NCBI GenBank assembly: GCA_026122225.1
Contig: JANEZZ010001895.1
Coordinates: forward strand, 496,001 to 560,000
Source: Heloderma charlesbogerti
Taxonomy: Eukaryota > Chordata > Lepidosauria > Squamata > Helodermatidae
Direction: 5' to 3'
DNA: 64,000 bases
Every line of letters begins with the position of its first letter. The first letter of the stretch is position 1. Positions 11,525 to 22,754 of this stretch are shown one piece after another. The notes below the pieces were generated by a model. That model was not told the origin of the DNA. It made no database searches and saw nothing but the letters and a program-made list of their open reading frames with translations. Made by a program: the position numbers and the translations under genes.

Positions 11525-12047
11525 TGCAGGGGCTGTCCCTGAAAGGGGAGGCCGGCGGTGGAGCCCGCGCGCCGCTGCCGGAGGCTGAGCGGTCTCCTCT
11601 CCGGGGAGCGCGTGTGAGGCTGGAGGGCGTGCCGCGTTCCCGCGGGGCTTGCGGGTCGCGAGCGGCTTTTCCGGGCGGAGAGGGGAACAGAGGAGAGCCC
11701 CATGCGTATTTTATTTGTATAGGACCTTTTAATCCCACCCAATTGTGAGGGATCTGGGCGCCTAGCCCTGAAAACAGCATTTTTAAGAAGTCCTATCAAA
11801 CATTATCTAAATATGCAGAATTTAAAGCCATCAAAAAAAATCTGCACTAGCGGCTTTTAAATGCTGGCCCAAGGGTGATCTTAAGCTTCTGCATGATTGG
11901 CGCAATTATATAACATTTCCAGGCAGTGAGGATGCTGTACAGAACAACGTGGTTCTAGCGGATCATCTGTGTCATTCGAACTCCTCTGCTGACTGGCTGT
12001 TGCTTTTATTGTGTGCGCGCGTTTTAACTGGATTTTTTTTATTGTCA

Positions 12048-12665
12048 GCTGGAGAAAAGGCGAGTAAAGGGAGACATAGAGTAGTACAAAATTATGCACG
12101 GGGTGGAGAATGTGGCTTTGTTGTTCAGTCGTGTCCGCCTCTTCGTGACCCCATGGACCATAGCACACCAGGTCTTCCTGTCCTGCGCTCTCTCCTGGAG
12201 CGTGCTCAAGTCCATATTCATTGCATCAGTGATGCTATCTAGGCATTTTTCTCCCTCTCTCAAAATACTAGAACCTAATGGGATCATCCTATGAAGCTGA
12301 TTGGTGGGAGATTCAAGACAGATAAAAGAAAGTACTTCACACAGCGCATAGTTGAACTATGGAATTCACTATCACAGGATGTAGTGATGGCCACCAAGTT
12401 GGATGGCTTTAAAAGGGGGTTTGACGCATTCCTGGAAGAGAAGACTATCTGTGGCTAATAGTCCTGATGGCTGTGTGCTACCTCTAGTATTAGAGGCAGT
12501 AAGGCTATGTAGAGCAGTTGCTGTGGAACATGGGTGGGAGGGTGCTGTTGCACTCATGTCCTGCTTGTGGGTTTCCCATGGGCAGCTGGCTGGCCACTGT
12601 GTGCCCGGAATGGACTAGATACACCCTTGGTCTGATCCACCACGACTCCTCTTATGTTCTTGAGC
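12048..12665 (+). mobile_element. CR1/L3-like LINE 3' end, split by BovB
   Basis: Begins with 'gggagacatagagtagtacaaaattatgcac' type sequence, is interrupted at about 12118-12246, then resumes 'ttttctccctctctcaaaatac'. It runs on to the 3' end 'ggactagatacacccttggtctgatcc...cttatgttcttg'. This is a CR1-group LINE common in reptiles but distinct from the CR1 with the ATTCTATG tail. The same 3' end appears at 24490-24570 and, reversed, at 61600-61785 and 62815-62905. Confidence 0.65.
12118..12246 (-). mobile_element. BovB 3'-end fragment (copy 2)
   Basis: Reverse-strand match to the last ~130 bp of BovB, from the ttgttgttcagtcg tail to 'gtgatgctatctag'. It sits inside the CR1/L3-like LINE. About a dozen host bases appear lost at the junction and no clear duplication is seen. 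Confidence 0.8.
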
Positions 12666-12669
12666 TGCT

Positions 12670-13795
12670 TTGGAATTTTTAAATAGCAAAGGAGCGTATA
12701 TGCACATATTGCTTAAATAATAAGTGAAAAACAAACAATTGCTCTATTGATCCTCGACAACAGAGGCAGGATGCCATCCCCTGAACCGGAAATGCCCACA
12801 CCCTGATAGCTACAGTGAAATAGAGGAGTCTTCTTTAGACTACAATCCTACATACAGGGAATTCAATAGGACTTCTCGGTAGAAATGCCTAGGTTTGCTC
12901 TGTGAGCTACTTAAAAAAAAAAAACCCTTAAAAAGAGAGAGCTTACTACAGTTTGTAACTACTATGTAAAGCCCTGGGAAGTACATCATGCTAAAATTTA
13001 TTTGAAAGAGGTTGTGCGAAGGACAGTGAAGTATCCTATCACAGCTTATTTGGGAGGTCTGTACAATAAACTGCAGAATCAAGATTTATTTGCCACCCAT
13101 CCACCTACTCCTTGGTGTATGTGTTTTTATTTTGCCCAACAGAACATTAGTAGTCCTACATTTTGGCTTTTCCTGAGTTAATACAAGGCCAAAGAAGGGA
13201 GTGGCAATGAAGGTGGGAGACATTCTCTTCCCACTTTTCACCCTTGAACCTTCCCACCAAGCAACTGGTGGGGATGGGGTGGATATACAGGGACTGGCTC
13301 CCTGGGGCTGTGTTCTCCTGCAAGGAGAAGCAACCCCAATCTTTGTCCCTCTCCATTCCTTGCAGAGACAGAATAAATTGTGCAAAACAAGCTTGATTTG
13401 CAAAAGAACCTCACCTAAAAATGTCAGGTAGGCAGGTGTAAAAGTATCAGTAATTTTCTAGCCACTCCATCTAGCAGCTCCAGCATGACCCAGCAGGCTG
13501 CGTCCAAGTCTGTTAGAGGAGTTGAAGTGGCTCCTATAGAACACACACTATAAGCCCCAAGGAGCTTACAATCTAAAAAAATCAAAATGGGATCAGACCA
13601 GAGGAAGGGGAAACTGGTGTAAACAGGGAAAGAATATGCCATTGTTGCAGTTACATGGTGGGGTTAGTAAAAGGCTTAGATGTAACAGGGCATAAGAACT
13701 TTGTGGTGAGCAGGGAGCCATAGGCTTCAGAGAGACCACATTGTTTCTGTCTTTGGTTCTTTTTCCATATACTTTACTACAACCAACTTGTGGGT
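12670..13795. other. No gene recognised
   Basis: Mostly unassigned. A decayed remnant of the short CAATCCTA class may sit near 12840-12895. No RNA gene or domain is visible. Confidence 0.45.
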
Positions 13796-13801
13796 CTCTT
13801 A

Positions 13802-14182
13802 GGGTGCAATCCTATGCCCGCTAGACAGTGGCTAGACGGCCATAGGAATGTTTGGTTTTCGAGAACTGACCTCGGCGTTTGTGCTCCAAGGTCGGTTCCC
13901 GGAAAACTGCCTTCCACGGCAGCGGGATCATCCCCAGTCTCCATGCTCGGAAGAGCAGTGTGGAGCGGGGCAAAAGGGAGTGCTCCCGGGGCAGGGAGCG
14001 TGGAAGTGCCCCTACGATGCTTCCTATGCATCGTCTGGCCTCCCCACTCCAAAGTGCTGCAGCTAGATAGTCAAAATCGGCTGTCTAGCGGCAAATGCAG
14101 GGCAGCCGGACCATGGATCCCCTCCGAGCTCCGCCCACCCTGCACTGGATAGGTGGTCGCCTATCTCCATAGGATTGCACCC
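13802..14182. mobile_element. GGGTGCAATCC-type element with exact TTA duplication
   Basis: The cleanest copy of this family: gggtgcaatcctatg at the left, cataggattgcaccc at the right, and TTA on both sides (13799-13801, 14183-14185). The interior has the subterminal 'ctagacagtggctagacgg' palindrome and the 'gaactgacctcggcg' block. It is 381 bp with no open frame of interest. Three-base TTA duplications suggest PIF/Harbinger-type mobilisation, inferred from flanks only. Confidence 0.75.
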
Positions 14183-14300
14183 TTATATCAGTCCAGAACC
14201 ACTGTGTGGCAAATGACAATGAAAACATCCTTGCCATATCTGTGGCAAGCTTCTCCATGGCTGTACCATGAAATAGCAATGACATTGCAGGATCACTTAC

Positions 14301-14438
14301 CTGACTCTTCCCCAACCTGATGCCCTCCAGATGTTTTTGACTTCAACTCACAGAATTCCTGACAATTGGCCATGCTGGCTGGGGCTGACTGGAGTTGAAG
14401 TCCAAAACATCTGGTGGTCACCAGGTTGGGGAAGGCTG
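14301..14438. mobile_element. CAGCCTTCCCC palindromic hAT-like element
   Basis: Near-complete hairpin: 'cttccccaacctgatgccctccag' at the left is mirrored by 'ctggtggtcaccaggttggggaag' at the right, with a GGCCATGCTGGC-type centre. Same family as 20621-20768, 24624-24751, 25928-26031, 27081-27214 and 27472-27588. Confidence 0.65.
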
Positions 14439-14477
14439 AATTACTCCATATTGTGATATCACAATATGAACAAAGGG

Positions 14478-14635
14478 CTGGATGCACCCGATCTCGTCTG
14501 ATCTCGGAAGCTAAGCAGGGTCAGCCCTGGCTAGTACTTAGATGGGAGACCGCCTGGGAATCAGGCTTCCTGCACTGAGCAGGGGGTTGGACTTGATGGT
14601 CTTGTAGGCCCCTTCCAACCCTATGATTCTATGAT
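14478..14635 (+). mobile_element. 5S rRNA-derived SINE with CR1 3' tail
   Basis: From about 14478 to 14561 the sequence follows the 3' two-thirds of vertebrate 5S rRNA, including 'cccgatctcgtctgatctcg', the box A region 'aagctaagcagggtc' (14508-14522) and the box C region 'gatgggagaccgcctgg' (14541-14557). At 14562 it switches directly to the CR1 3' end ('ttcctgcactgagcaggggg', 'gtaggccccttccaaccc') and finishes with the CR1 terminal repeat 'atgattctatg'. A 5S-derived polymerase III promoter joined to a LINE tail is the architecture of a 5S-class SINE. The first ~25 bases of 5S are missing. It may be one member of a SINE family or a single template-switch chimera. Confidence 0.75.
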
Positions 14636-14639
14636 GGGC

Positions 14640-15745
14640 CTTGCTCTTTCCCTCTCACCCCTTTCATTATTTCTCCTCCTTCCTTGCTTGCTCTTTTTCT
14701 CTCCCTTCCCAGCACCTTCTCTCATTCTTCGCTCTCACACACACATGCACACATACGCACACACACAAAACCGGCGGGGCTCTGATGGCAGAGGAGGAGG
14801 TGGGAGTGCCAGGTGGGCAACAGAGTTGGTGAGCCTGGGATTGAGGTAGGGAAAACTTTTTTCTTTTGAGGCTGGGGGCATTTTCCTTTCCTTTGGGGCT
14901 AGGTGTGTATGTTTGCGTGCAGATAGGATAAGCAGAACAATCCTAGGTAGTCCTCAGAAGTAATTCCCACTGAGTTGCTTTTAAACATACATAGAATTGC
15001 AACCTTAAATGGTTATTTTGTGCTTTTGTGGGGTCAAATATGTGGACTGGTTTTGGAGTTCAGACCCTTCCTCTGTTTGTATTCAGCTTCTTGGGTGAAA
15101 TACTTGCCTTTTGACTAGCCAGGCCCCCACGGCAGCGATTACATAACTAGCCACATCTTCCGTGGGAACTATTTTTGCGGTGGTGCCAACAGCAGTTTCT
15201 CAAATTCCCAAATGTGTCCACAGGTCCAAAAAGGTTGGGGACCTGAAAAGATTTATTAGGAAGATTTGTTAGGTATTTATTTGTTTTTGAAATACCTTTA
15301 CCCATGGAGAGCCTTAGGAAATGTAAGGAAAAGGAAACCATAATTAAAATAGCCATGCTGCAAATCAAAGCTAAGCACCATTTCTGAAGAGGCGGGCAGA
15401 TATTTTTCCTTTGAGAAGGAGGGAAGGAAGAGCAAGTGCTCCCCCGCCATTCTTTCTTGCTTTATCCTGACAGCTATAACGGGATACAAAGACAGCATGT
15501 GGTTTTCCTAAGAATGTTTTCCTAGGTGTTCTTTGCAGCACACACCAAGACTTTTTATAGCAGGGATTACTGACACATTTGTTTGTTCAGGTACATTCCT
15601 TGAGTGTGCCCCCAGGTGCACACAGATGCCATTTCAGCTGCTTCTAATGTACCCCCTCCCTCAAAGCCTACCTTTGTTCTGTCTTAGATTGCAATACCAA
15701 GCTCCCTTATTCAATTAAAGCCAGTGTTCTATTAAGTCATTTGCT
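14640..15745. other. No gene recognised; one short repeat
   Basis: A CA-rich stretch lies at about 14731-14768. A copy of the short CAATCCTA class lies near 14935-15003 ('caatcctaggtagtcctcagaagtaattcccactgagt'). Otherwise unassigned. Confidence 0.45.
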
Positions 15746-15754
15746 GTAGATGTC

Positions 15755-15910
15755 TTTTTTTTTTTTCACCTTTGTATCCCACTTGTCATCCAGGGAGTTC
15801 AGCAGACATGGGAATTATCCCATTTTATCCATACAACAACCCTGTGAGGTAGGTTAGGCTGAGAGATGGTGACTGGCCCAAGCTCACCCAGTGAGTTTCA
15901 TGGCTCAAAC
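15755..15910 (-). repeat. MIR/L2-like repeat
   Basis: Contains 'acaacaaccctgtgaggtagg', 'ggctgagagatggtgactggcc' and 'caagctcacccagtgag', the core of a widespread MIR/L2-type repeat. A copy in the opposite orientation is at 59440-59640. A T-run marks one end. Confidence 0.55.
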
Positions 15911-17028
15911 CCAGGTCCAGGGGAAAAGTTAGCAACCCTAGCAATAAACTGCTCAGTTGTTGTTGGCAACCAGCAGCAACAGCAGGCAGAGGCCAGAAAT
16001 CCTTGCTATGCCTCATCTTTGCAGCTGGGCATTTTTCTCAGCTGAGCTCTTCATTTTGCTAGAGTATCAGGAAAGGAAGAAGTATTCCTGGGATGCTCAG
16101 ACAAAGAAAGAGAAAGATTAAACAAGTTCTTAGGGCAGCTGTGATTTTATTCACATTGTTTACTATGATTCCATTGGATCTGATGTGCCTAAAAGGGATT
16201 CTAACAAATCTTTTCAGGTATCCAGGTATGCTATTCCTCCTCAGAAACTGCTGGAGAAGACCTGCCATCTGAATTCATTCTATAGCGTGTCTCTGAGTTC
16301 AAAAGAACACACACATACAAGCACAGTATGTCCTAGTTAACTTCACAATGGAGCCTTTAGATTCTGTGGTCTGAATTTTCCAGATCTGGGCAGTTGTGAG
16401 AAAATTGTTTTATTCAAGTTTATTTTTAAAGATGGTTTGAACAGTACTGAGTTAAGAAGAGCACAAGCTAGACAATGAGGGGGAGCAAGGATGGCAAGTA
16501 AAATATTTGGATGCAAACACTTCTCTCTCTCCCTCCTCCCCCACCCCACAGACCCTTCTAAACTGGGTCACAGAGTGATGTCATGTCATGTAGTAAATGA
16601 GTTATCTATGACTTTTGCCTGGTAAAGTTATTACTGGAAGGTCAGATGGAGAGCAAAAATCAACAGAGGTTTCCCCCCCAAGGTTCAGACTTGTCTCCAA
16701 TATACATAATTCCCTGCAGTTCATATCTACCTGGGTCTTCTGCTCAGGCAGGTTCTCTGCCTACCATGGTATGGGGCCCATATATCTGTGATCTCTGCAC
16801 ATCTTGTAGCATAAAATCAGTGCAAGGTTTTCCCATCCCATACACTATTCCTGTGCCACATCCATGCCTACCTTGCAAAGCTTGTCACTCTCTGACTTTA
16901 ACATCAGTAATACTGAATACACTGTGGAAAACTTCCTGTGCAGACACACCTCCTGTGTAGAACAATTTATTACTGAACAAATGGAGTTCATTTCACAAAA
17001 AGAAAAGGAAAGCACAATTTGTTACAGA
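15911..17028. other. No gene recognised
   Basis: Unassigned, low-complexity-poor sequence without domain or RNA signatures. Confidence 0.4.
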
Positions 17029-17403
17029 GCCTTTTTACAAGAGGCTTTTATTGTGTGCTCCTGATTGCTCAGTCATAGTAGTTTGTGGGTCCGTTACAGG
17101 ACGTCACGATCCTCCAGGGCCTCTCCCATGCTTTGCAACCATTATCACTTTTTTCCCCTAACTAGGAAAGTGTGGTATTTTTCTCTTAATGGCCTCCATA
17201 ATGCTACAGAAATCTCATGTAATTGCACAATTGCAGTATATCACAGCACCACCTAGTGGTTGTATAATGGAACATATAGAAAGGCAGAGAAAGAAACACC
17301 CTAGGGGAGAAAAATGTGTAAGGGAGCCAATCTTAATCCTGCGAAGAATCTGGAAGCAGAAGCCTCAGCAAAAGCACAAGTTAAAAACTTCATGTAGAAA
17401 AGC
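17029..17403. mobile_element. ~370-bp DNA element, 'ctacacaaggcttttattgtg' family
   Basis: The ends are inverted: 'gcctttttacaagaggc' at the left against 'cttcatgtagaaaagc' at the right. They are flanked by gttacaga (17021-17028) and cttacagt (17403-17410), sharing TTACAG. The interior block 'accacctagtggttgtata' recurs at 25228-25603 and 34754-35118. No coding capacity. Confidence 0.5.
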
Positions 17404-17439
17404 TTACAGTTCACCAGTCACTAAGCTGGAATCTAAATG

Positions 17440-17598
17440 CCTAGGGAGGTGGTGGGCTCTCCCACACTGGAGGCATTCAAGATGAGGCTGGACAGCCATC
17501 TGTCAGGGATGCTCTGACTTGGATTCCTGCATTGAGCAGTGGGTTGGACTCAATGGCCTTGTAGGCCCCTTCCAACCCTACTTTTCTATTATTCTATG
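17440..17598 (+). mobile_element. CR1 3'-end fragment
   Basis: About 155 bp matching the end of the CR1 at 41746-44867, from 'gggaggtggtgggctctccc' through 'gtaggccccttccaaccc' to a decayed ATTCTATG tail. A typical 5'-truncated insertion. Confidence 0.85.
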
Positions 17599-17691
17599 CC
17601 TTTAAATAAAATTAAAGGGTCCTGATCACCAGGGGCGGGGTAAGGATTATAGTGCTTACCAAGTATAATAATAATAATTCATGTATTCTTA

Positions 17692-17795
17692 GGGTGCAAT
17701 CCTATGCCTGTTTAGACACATGAAAATCCTCCAACTCCCAGCATGCTGGGAATTGTAGGACTTTTTTCTGTCTAAACTTGCATAGGATTGTGCAT
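17692..17795. mobile_element. ~105-bp palindromic GGGTGCAATCC element, TTA duplication
   Basis: A compact hairpin: gggtgcaatcctatgcctg, then 'caactcccagcatgctggg' at the centre, then cataggattgtgcat. TTA flanks both sides (17689-17691, 17796-17798). Termini match the 381-425 bp class, but the interior is different. Confidence 0.7.
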
Positions 17796-17799
17796 TTAG

Positions 17800-19455
17800 C
17801 TCAGCGGACTGTCCTGATCAGCAGTTGCCAGGGTTAAACTTGATATGTTAAATTCAGCTTTGAAAAGGATACTTGGGATTCCCGTCCTCTTTCCTTTTTT
17901 TTAACTAAAAAGAGTATTTTCTTTGTTTCCTTAACTAAAAAAATCTGAATTGGAAGTATGGTACTTGAACGGTGTGGGTATTAATATTTCCCTCTAATCT
18001 GCTTTTTCCACTGAAAATTGCCCCCATCCCCAGCTGCTATTTGCCTCTGAAGCTACTATTTGCTCCTAGGTCAGCATGGTGGTTGGTGGTCTGGCAGAGT
18101 ATGTCGCTTCTTAGCTAATTAGGCAGATCAAATCTGGTAATGTGCAGGCCGAGTTGTATGTATTCCATGAAGGCACAAGAAAACTGAGGGCAAGATTCAG
18201 TATTCTGAGAATCTGACTTTTTTCTTTTAAAGCAAGTTTCTAGTGCAGCAGAGCTGGCTGCGGGATGCTGGGAGTTATAGTCCAGCACATCTGGAGGGTA
18301 TTAGGTGGGGGAAGGTGGTTATAGAGCTTCAAGATAACTTGAAAGTGTGTGGGGAGTGTGTGATGAAATCTCAGCCAAAGGACATTTCAGTAGGATTTCC
18401 AGTAGGCCAGGGTAGGGGGAGAAAAAGGCTTTTACGGCCTGCATAGTTTCTTACCCTCTGTTTTTGAAATAAAAAAATTAAAAGCAGAATAAATTGTGCA
18501 GAATAAGCTACAATAGATCACTCAACTTGATTAGCATAATGTATACAGATTGCAGCATTCTGCTTTTCTTGCCCCACATTCTGGCTTACCTTGGAGTGAA
18601 ATTGGGATTTTAAACTTTTGTTTAAGCATACACTAAGCTTTGTCTGTGTAGGTGCCCAGTTCAACAGGCTACACCATTACCAGTATGCAGGTGGCAGAAG
18701 GTTTAACCAGCACCTGAATGACAGCAGAGTCCTGGGCAGGTCTCCTGGACTAAACAGACTGTCTTGCCTGTTTTTTTGTGGGCAGTGGGTCACTTTAGGC
18801 CCAAAACAGTCCTCTGCCCACCTTCCCGAGTGTCGCCCTGTCTCTTCATTGGGCAGTTGCAGAGTTCCGTAAGGGGAGGGAGCACTGTGAAGCGCACCCC
18901 TGGCAAAGTTGTGCCTCTCGGTTACCTTCCTCGCACATGGTGCAAGCTAAGGAGGCGAGGCTGAGGCAGGCGGGGCGGAGGGGTCCTTCATCGGCAGCTG
19001 CTTGCTTTGTCTGGAAGAATGCAATGCCACTTTCAATTATTTTATAAAGCACCTGCAAGTCCTCCCTGTTACCACTTGGGGGCAGGGGAACAAATATATC
19101 ATCCGGCCAGAAGCATGTGGTGCTTTGTGAAATAAGCGACAAAGGAGTTTTGTTCCCCACCACTCATTCTTTGTTCTGCTGCTGAAGCAGGAAGCCTTGG
19201 GTTTGTGGATGTCCACGCAAGGCTGTAATATAAATCAACCCGAGAGCTGTTTTGGCAGGAGGCTTATGGATGGCTGTTTATTTAGAAGCTCCTTTTAGGA
19301 CTACTATCTGAGAACAGCAGTGGGGTGGGGAGAGAAAAGTGCCTCTGGCAGACTGATCAGTGCAAGATACACAGATTGCTGAAATATTAAGATGCCACAA
19401 CAGTTCAGAAGGCAGTCAACACGTTAAAGTTTTAGGATTCGTTTTCTGAAAAAGG
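17800..19455. other. No gene recognised; one half repeat
   Basis: A half copy of the CAGCCTTCCCC family lies at about 18253-18318 ('gctgggagttatagtccagcacatctggaggg'). The rest is unassigned. Confidence 0.45.
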
Positions 19456-19474
19456 AGGAATGTATGCATGTGTA

Positions 19475-20366
19475 TTGTCACCCTGCTTATTTAACTTATA
19501 TGCAGAGTACATCATGAGAAATGCCGGGTTGGATGAATCAGAGGTCGGAATTAAGATTGCTGGGAGAATTATCAACAACCTCCGATATGCAGACGATACC
19601 ACCCTAATGGCAGAAAGCGAAGAGGATCTCAAGAGCCTCTTGTTGAGGGTGAAAGAGGAGAGTGCAAAAGCTGGTTTGAAACTCAACATTAAAAAAACTA
19701 AGATCATGGCATCTGGCCCCATCACTTCCTGGCATATAGAAGGGGAAGAAATGGAAGCAGTGACAGATTTTACTTTCTTGGGCTCCAAGATCACCACAGA
19801 CGGTGACTGTAGCCATGAAATTAAAAGACGCTTGCTCCTTGGGAGGAAAGCTATGGCCAACCTAGACAGCATAGTAAGAAGCAGAGACATCACCTTGCCG
19901 ACAAAGGTCCATCTCATCAAAGCTATGGTTTTCCCAGTAGTAATGTATGGCTGTGAGAGCTGGACTATAAGGGAGGCTGAGCGCCGAAGACTTGATGCTT
20001 TCGAACTGTGGTGCTGGAGAAGACTCTTACGAGTCCCCTGGACTGCAAGGAGGTCAAATCAGTCCATCCTAAAGGAAATCAACCCTGACTGCTCATTGGA
20101 AGGACAGATAATGAAGCTGAAGCTCCAATATTTTGGCCACCTAATGCGAAGAGAAAACTCCCTGGAAAAGACCCTGATGCTGGGAAAGACTGAAGGCAAA
20201 AGGAGAAGGGGACGGCAGAGGATGAGATGGCTAGATAGCATCACGGATGCAATGAATATGAATTTGAGCACGCTCCGGGAGAGAGCGCAGGACAGGAAGG
20301 CCTGGCGTGCTATGGTCCATGGGGTCACGAAGAGTCGGACACGACTGAACGACTGAACAACAACAA
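19475..20366 (+). mobile_element. BovB LINE copy 3, 5'-truncated, open frame
   Basis: A forward-strand insertion of 892 bp with an exact 11-bp duplication, atgcatgtgta (19464-19474 and 20367-20377), ending in 'gaacgactgaacaacaacaa'. It begins within reverse transcriptase motif B, so the endonuclease and most fingers are missing. The uninterrupted frame and perfect duplication suggest a recent event. Confidence 0.93.
19478..20356 (+). pseudogene. BovB reverse transcriptase C-terminal part
   Basis: Open frame starting at 'LSPCLFNLYAEYIM' (motif B). It continues through 'LRYADDTTLMAESEED' (catalytic YADD), 'GSKITTDGDCSHEIKRR' and the C-terminal 'WCWRRLLRVPWTARR' and 'GVTKSRTRLND'. No stops or frameshifts, but without the N-terminal half it cannot encode a working enzyme. 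The apparent upstream start codon (19460) lies in flanking DNA. Roughly eight residue differences separate it from copy 1 over the shared ~230 residues. Confidence 0.88.
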
Positions 20367-20620
20367 ATGCATGTGTAAAAAAAGAAAAGAAAAAGCAGCA
20401 GCAGCCAAGAGCTCAGTGTGAGAGTGCAAGTACAAAATCAAAAATTGACCTTTTAAAGGTTGTGTAGGTTATTGTACCACTTGCTCTTTGGATACTGTGC
20501 TGCTTTCACCTTCTGATCTGTGCAGATAATACATGTTACCTGATCCTCCCTGTCCTTTTGTCACATGTGCTAACATAACAGACCTGCTGTATTCTTCATT
20601 TACAGGTTCTCCTTGCTTAC

Positions 20621-20768
20621 CAGCCTCCCCCAGCCTTTTGCCCTCCAGATGTTTTGGACTTCAACAAACTTACCAGCCTCCCATCATCCTCAGCTAGCAT
20701 GGTCAGTGGTCAGGAATGCTGGGAGTTGTCATCCAAAACATCTGGAGGGCAGCAGCTGGGGGAGGCTG
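20621..20768. mobile_element. CAGCCTTCCCC palindromic hAT-like element
   Basis: Hairpin 'cagcctcccccagccttttgccctccagatg' ... 'catctggagggcagcagctgggggaggctg'. Flanks ttgcttac (20613-20620) and ttgtatac (20769-20776) match at 6 of 8 positions, fitting an old 8-bp duplication. Confidence 0.65.
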
Positions 20769-20779
20769 TTGTATACCGT

Positions 20780-21220
20780 TGAACACGTCTGTTTCCCTAA
20801 GTGATGGGAACCTCAGAGCAACTTTTACAGCATAAGTTTCCTTTGGAGGAGAGAATTCTGGAGATGTCATGTGTGACAGCTACACACGCATCTATTTTCA
20901 ATGCAGGTGTATGCAGGAAACAGATTAAAGTGTAAGCTGCTGTTGGGCAGCTTGACGCTAATGGACCTTGAAGAGAACTGGCTAGTTAGTCAATTTCACC
21001 TATTCTGGCTATCTTCCCTGTTCTTCACTGCTGCCAAGGTCATCCCTCACCCCATGTGCTGGTAAACAATTACTACACACATACCATCACAACTACCCTT
21101 TTATAGTACTACGGTGTTAGAAGAAGGGTGCTGTTTAATTCTTTTGTATTGTTGCATTTGTAATTGTATTTTAAATTGGTTTGGTTTTTTTGTTTTAATT
21201 TGAGATCCTTTTTATCTGTA
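20780..21220. other. No gene recognised
   Basis: Unassigned sequence without recognisable features. Confidence 0.4.
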
Positions 21221-21224
21221 GTTT

Positions 21225-21292
21225 GCTATTGTTAGCCACTTGACCACCATTTTTGGCAGGAAGGCGGGATATAAATTAAATTTAAATAAGAG
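21225..21292 (+). repeat. SINE/LINE 3' tail, L2-like
   Basis: Reads 'ccaccatttttggcaggaaggcgggatataaatt' followed by an A/T-rich tail. This is the common 3' end of L2-group-mobilised repeats. Too short to place in a family. Confidence 0.4.
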
Positions 21293-21779
21293 GAGGCTTT
21301 TTCTGATTCTGGCAAGCTTAGATCTCATATAGAGCTGATGAAGGTTTTTGTGGTTGATTTCTCTACCTAAAGAATGATGGGAGAAGATGATAGGTACAAC
21401 TACTAGTGAAACTGAATGGAAAGCAGCTTTTTCCAAAGAAGCAATCAACTCTGTGTGTCAGTCTAAAAGAAAATGTTGATAAATTAATTTATTGTGGGTA
21501 TTTGACATCAAAGAAGGATAAGATTGTTAAATACAAAATATATTCTTGTTGGGAAATGTGGTTTAATGGCAAAAGACCATTACACATGTGGTGATTGTGT
21601 CCTGGTAGTCAAGCATTTTGAAACCAAATCAAGAGAGATATCCAGAGAATGGTTGCATATGAACTAACTGTAGAACCACGATAATGCTGGTGGAATTTAA
21701 TCATTTCAATATACCTAAAATAGATCATAGAATGGCTTCTAATTTACCAGCAACTGCTAAACTGGAAATACTAACAGTG

Positions 21780-21868
21780 CAGTTCTATACATGCTTACTC
21801 AGAAGTACATCCCATTGAGTTCAGTGGGGCTTACTTTCAGATACGTTTGCATAGGATTGATCCCTAAG
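21780..21868. repeat. Short CAATCCTATAC-class element
   Basis: 'gtgcagttctatacatgcttactcagaagtac' ... 'cattgagttcagtggggcttac' ... 'gcataggattg'. Same unit as at 515-600. Confidence 0.6.
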
Positions 21869-21899
21869 GCTTCAATGGGGCTTCTAAGGCTTCTCAGTA

Positions 21900-22750
21900 G
21901 ACATGCATAGGAGAGTGCTGTAAGACTTGTACTTGCAAAGGATAAATAAAATTTGGCAGTTAGCACAGCTAAACTAATATAAGTAAAATCATTTTGAGAG
22001 ATGGAAGACAGCAAAAATCAAGACATATAATTGAATGTTATCCTTTCATTGAGTTTGGAAAGTTGAAGATCAAAATTAATGTTTACAGTTATTTTTCTGT
22101 ATTGTAAGTGTGCAGTATTTTTCCAACATTTGAAGTTTTATAATTTGACTGATACTCTCCATTTATATTGTAATAATTTGAACTATAAATATGTACACAG
22201 AAATAGAGAAGAAAGCGAAAAATAAATATATGTCACCTACTTAAAAATGCAAGGCAGTACCAGAAAGTGCTTCCATTGCTATTTGAAGTAGATGCTTACA
22301 GCAAAAATAGGACTGTTCAGTGCTTAATAGTGACAGTGTGTGCCATTGTGATAACGTAACAATGAGTATGCTAATCTGTGTGGGATGCGTGTGTACACCA
22401 ACCACCTTCTGCATCAATATTAGGAGAAATATGAAATATCTGCACTTGAAGGCATTATTTCTATATTCAAGTCACTGAAATGCTGCCTGTGGGAATGATG
22501 GTAGTAATATAACAGTACATCTGCATCCATCCAACTGCTCTTGGCATCACTTTAGAGGCATCTTTTACCCTCCCAAAACTGCAGATGGGTGGATGCAGAT
22601 GGGTAGGTTTAAGGAACAAAATATTTTCAATAATTGTCCAAAATTTCCCATCCCTTACATGTCAGCCCCAGTCTGTGTCCTGAAGCAACAGCCTCACAGT
22701 ACTTTGGGGCAGAGCCACATGCTCCGGTTTTCAGCATATAGAAATCCACT
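21900..22750. other. No gene recognised
   Basis: AT-rich and unassigned. Confidence 0.4.
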
Positions 22751-22754
22751 ACCT

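Larger units (their letters stand above)
10450..11690. promoter_or_regulatory. CpG island, probable housekeeping promoter
   Basis: The window turns abruptly GC- and CpG-rich here and returns to AT-rich sequence after 11700. It holds GC boxes (ccccgccc near 11265-11290), a CCAAT-type site in 'cacgcccaatcg' (about 11343-11354), a CRE-like half site 'aacgtcatc' (about 11381) and an ETS-type 'cccggaagt' (about 11399-11407). No TATA box is evident, as expected for a CpG-island promoter. Direction is uncertain: the ETS site and following ATG favour forward-strand transcription, but such islands are often bidirectional. Long open frames on both strands here are a by-product of base composition. Confidence 0.75.

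Noticed and set aside
12045..12287. Open frame reading 'GVTKRRTRLNNK'
   Set aside because: It is the C-terminus of a BovB fragment, not a gene.
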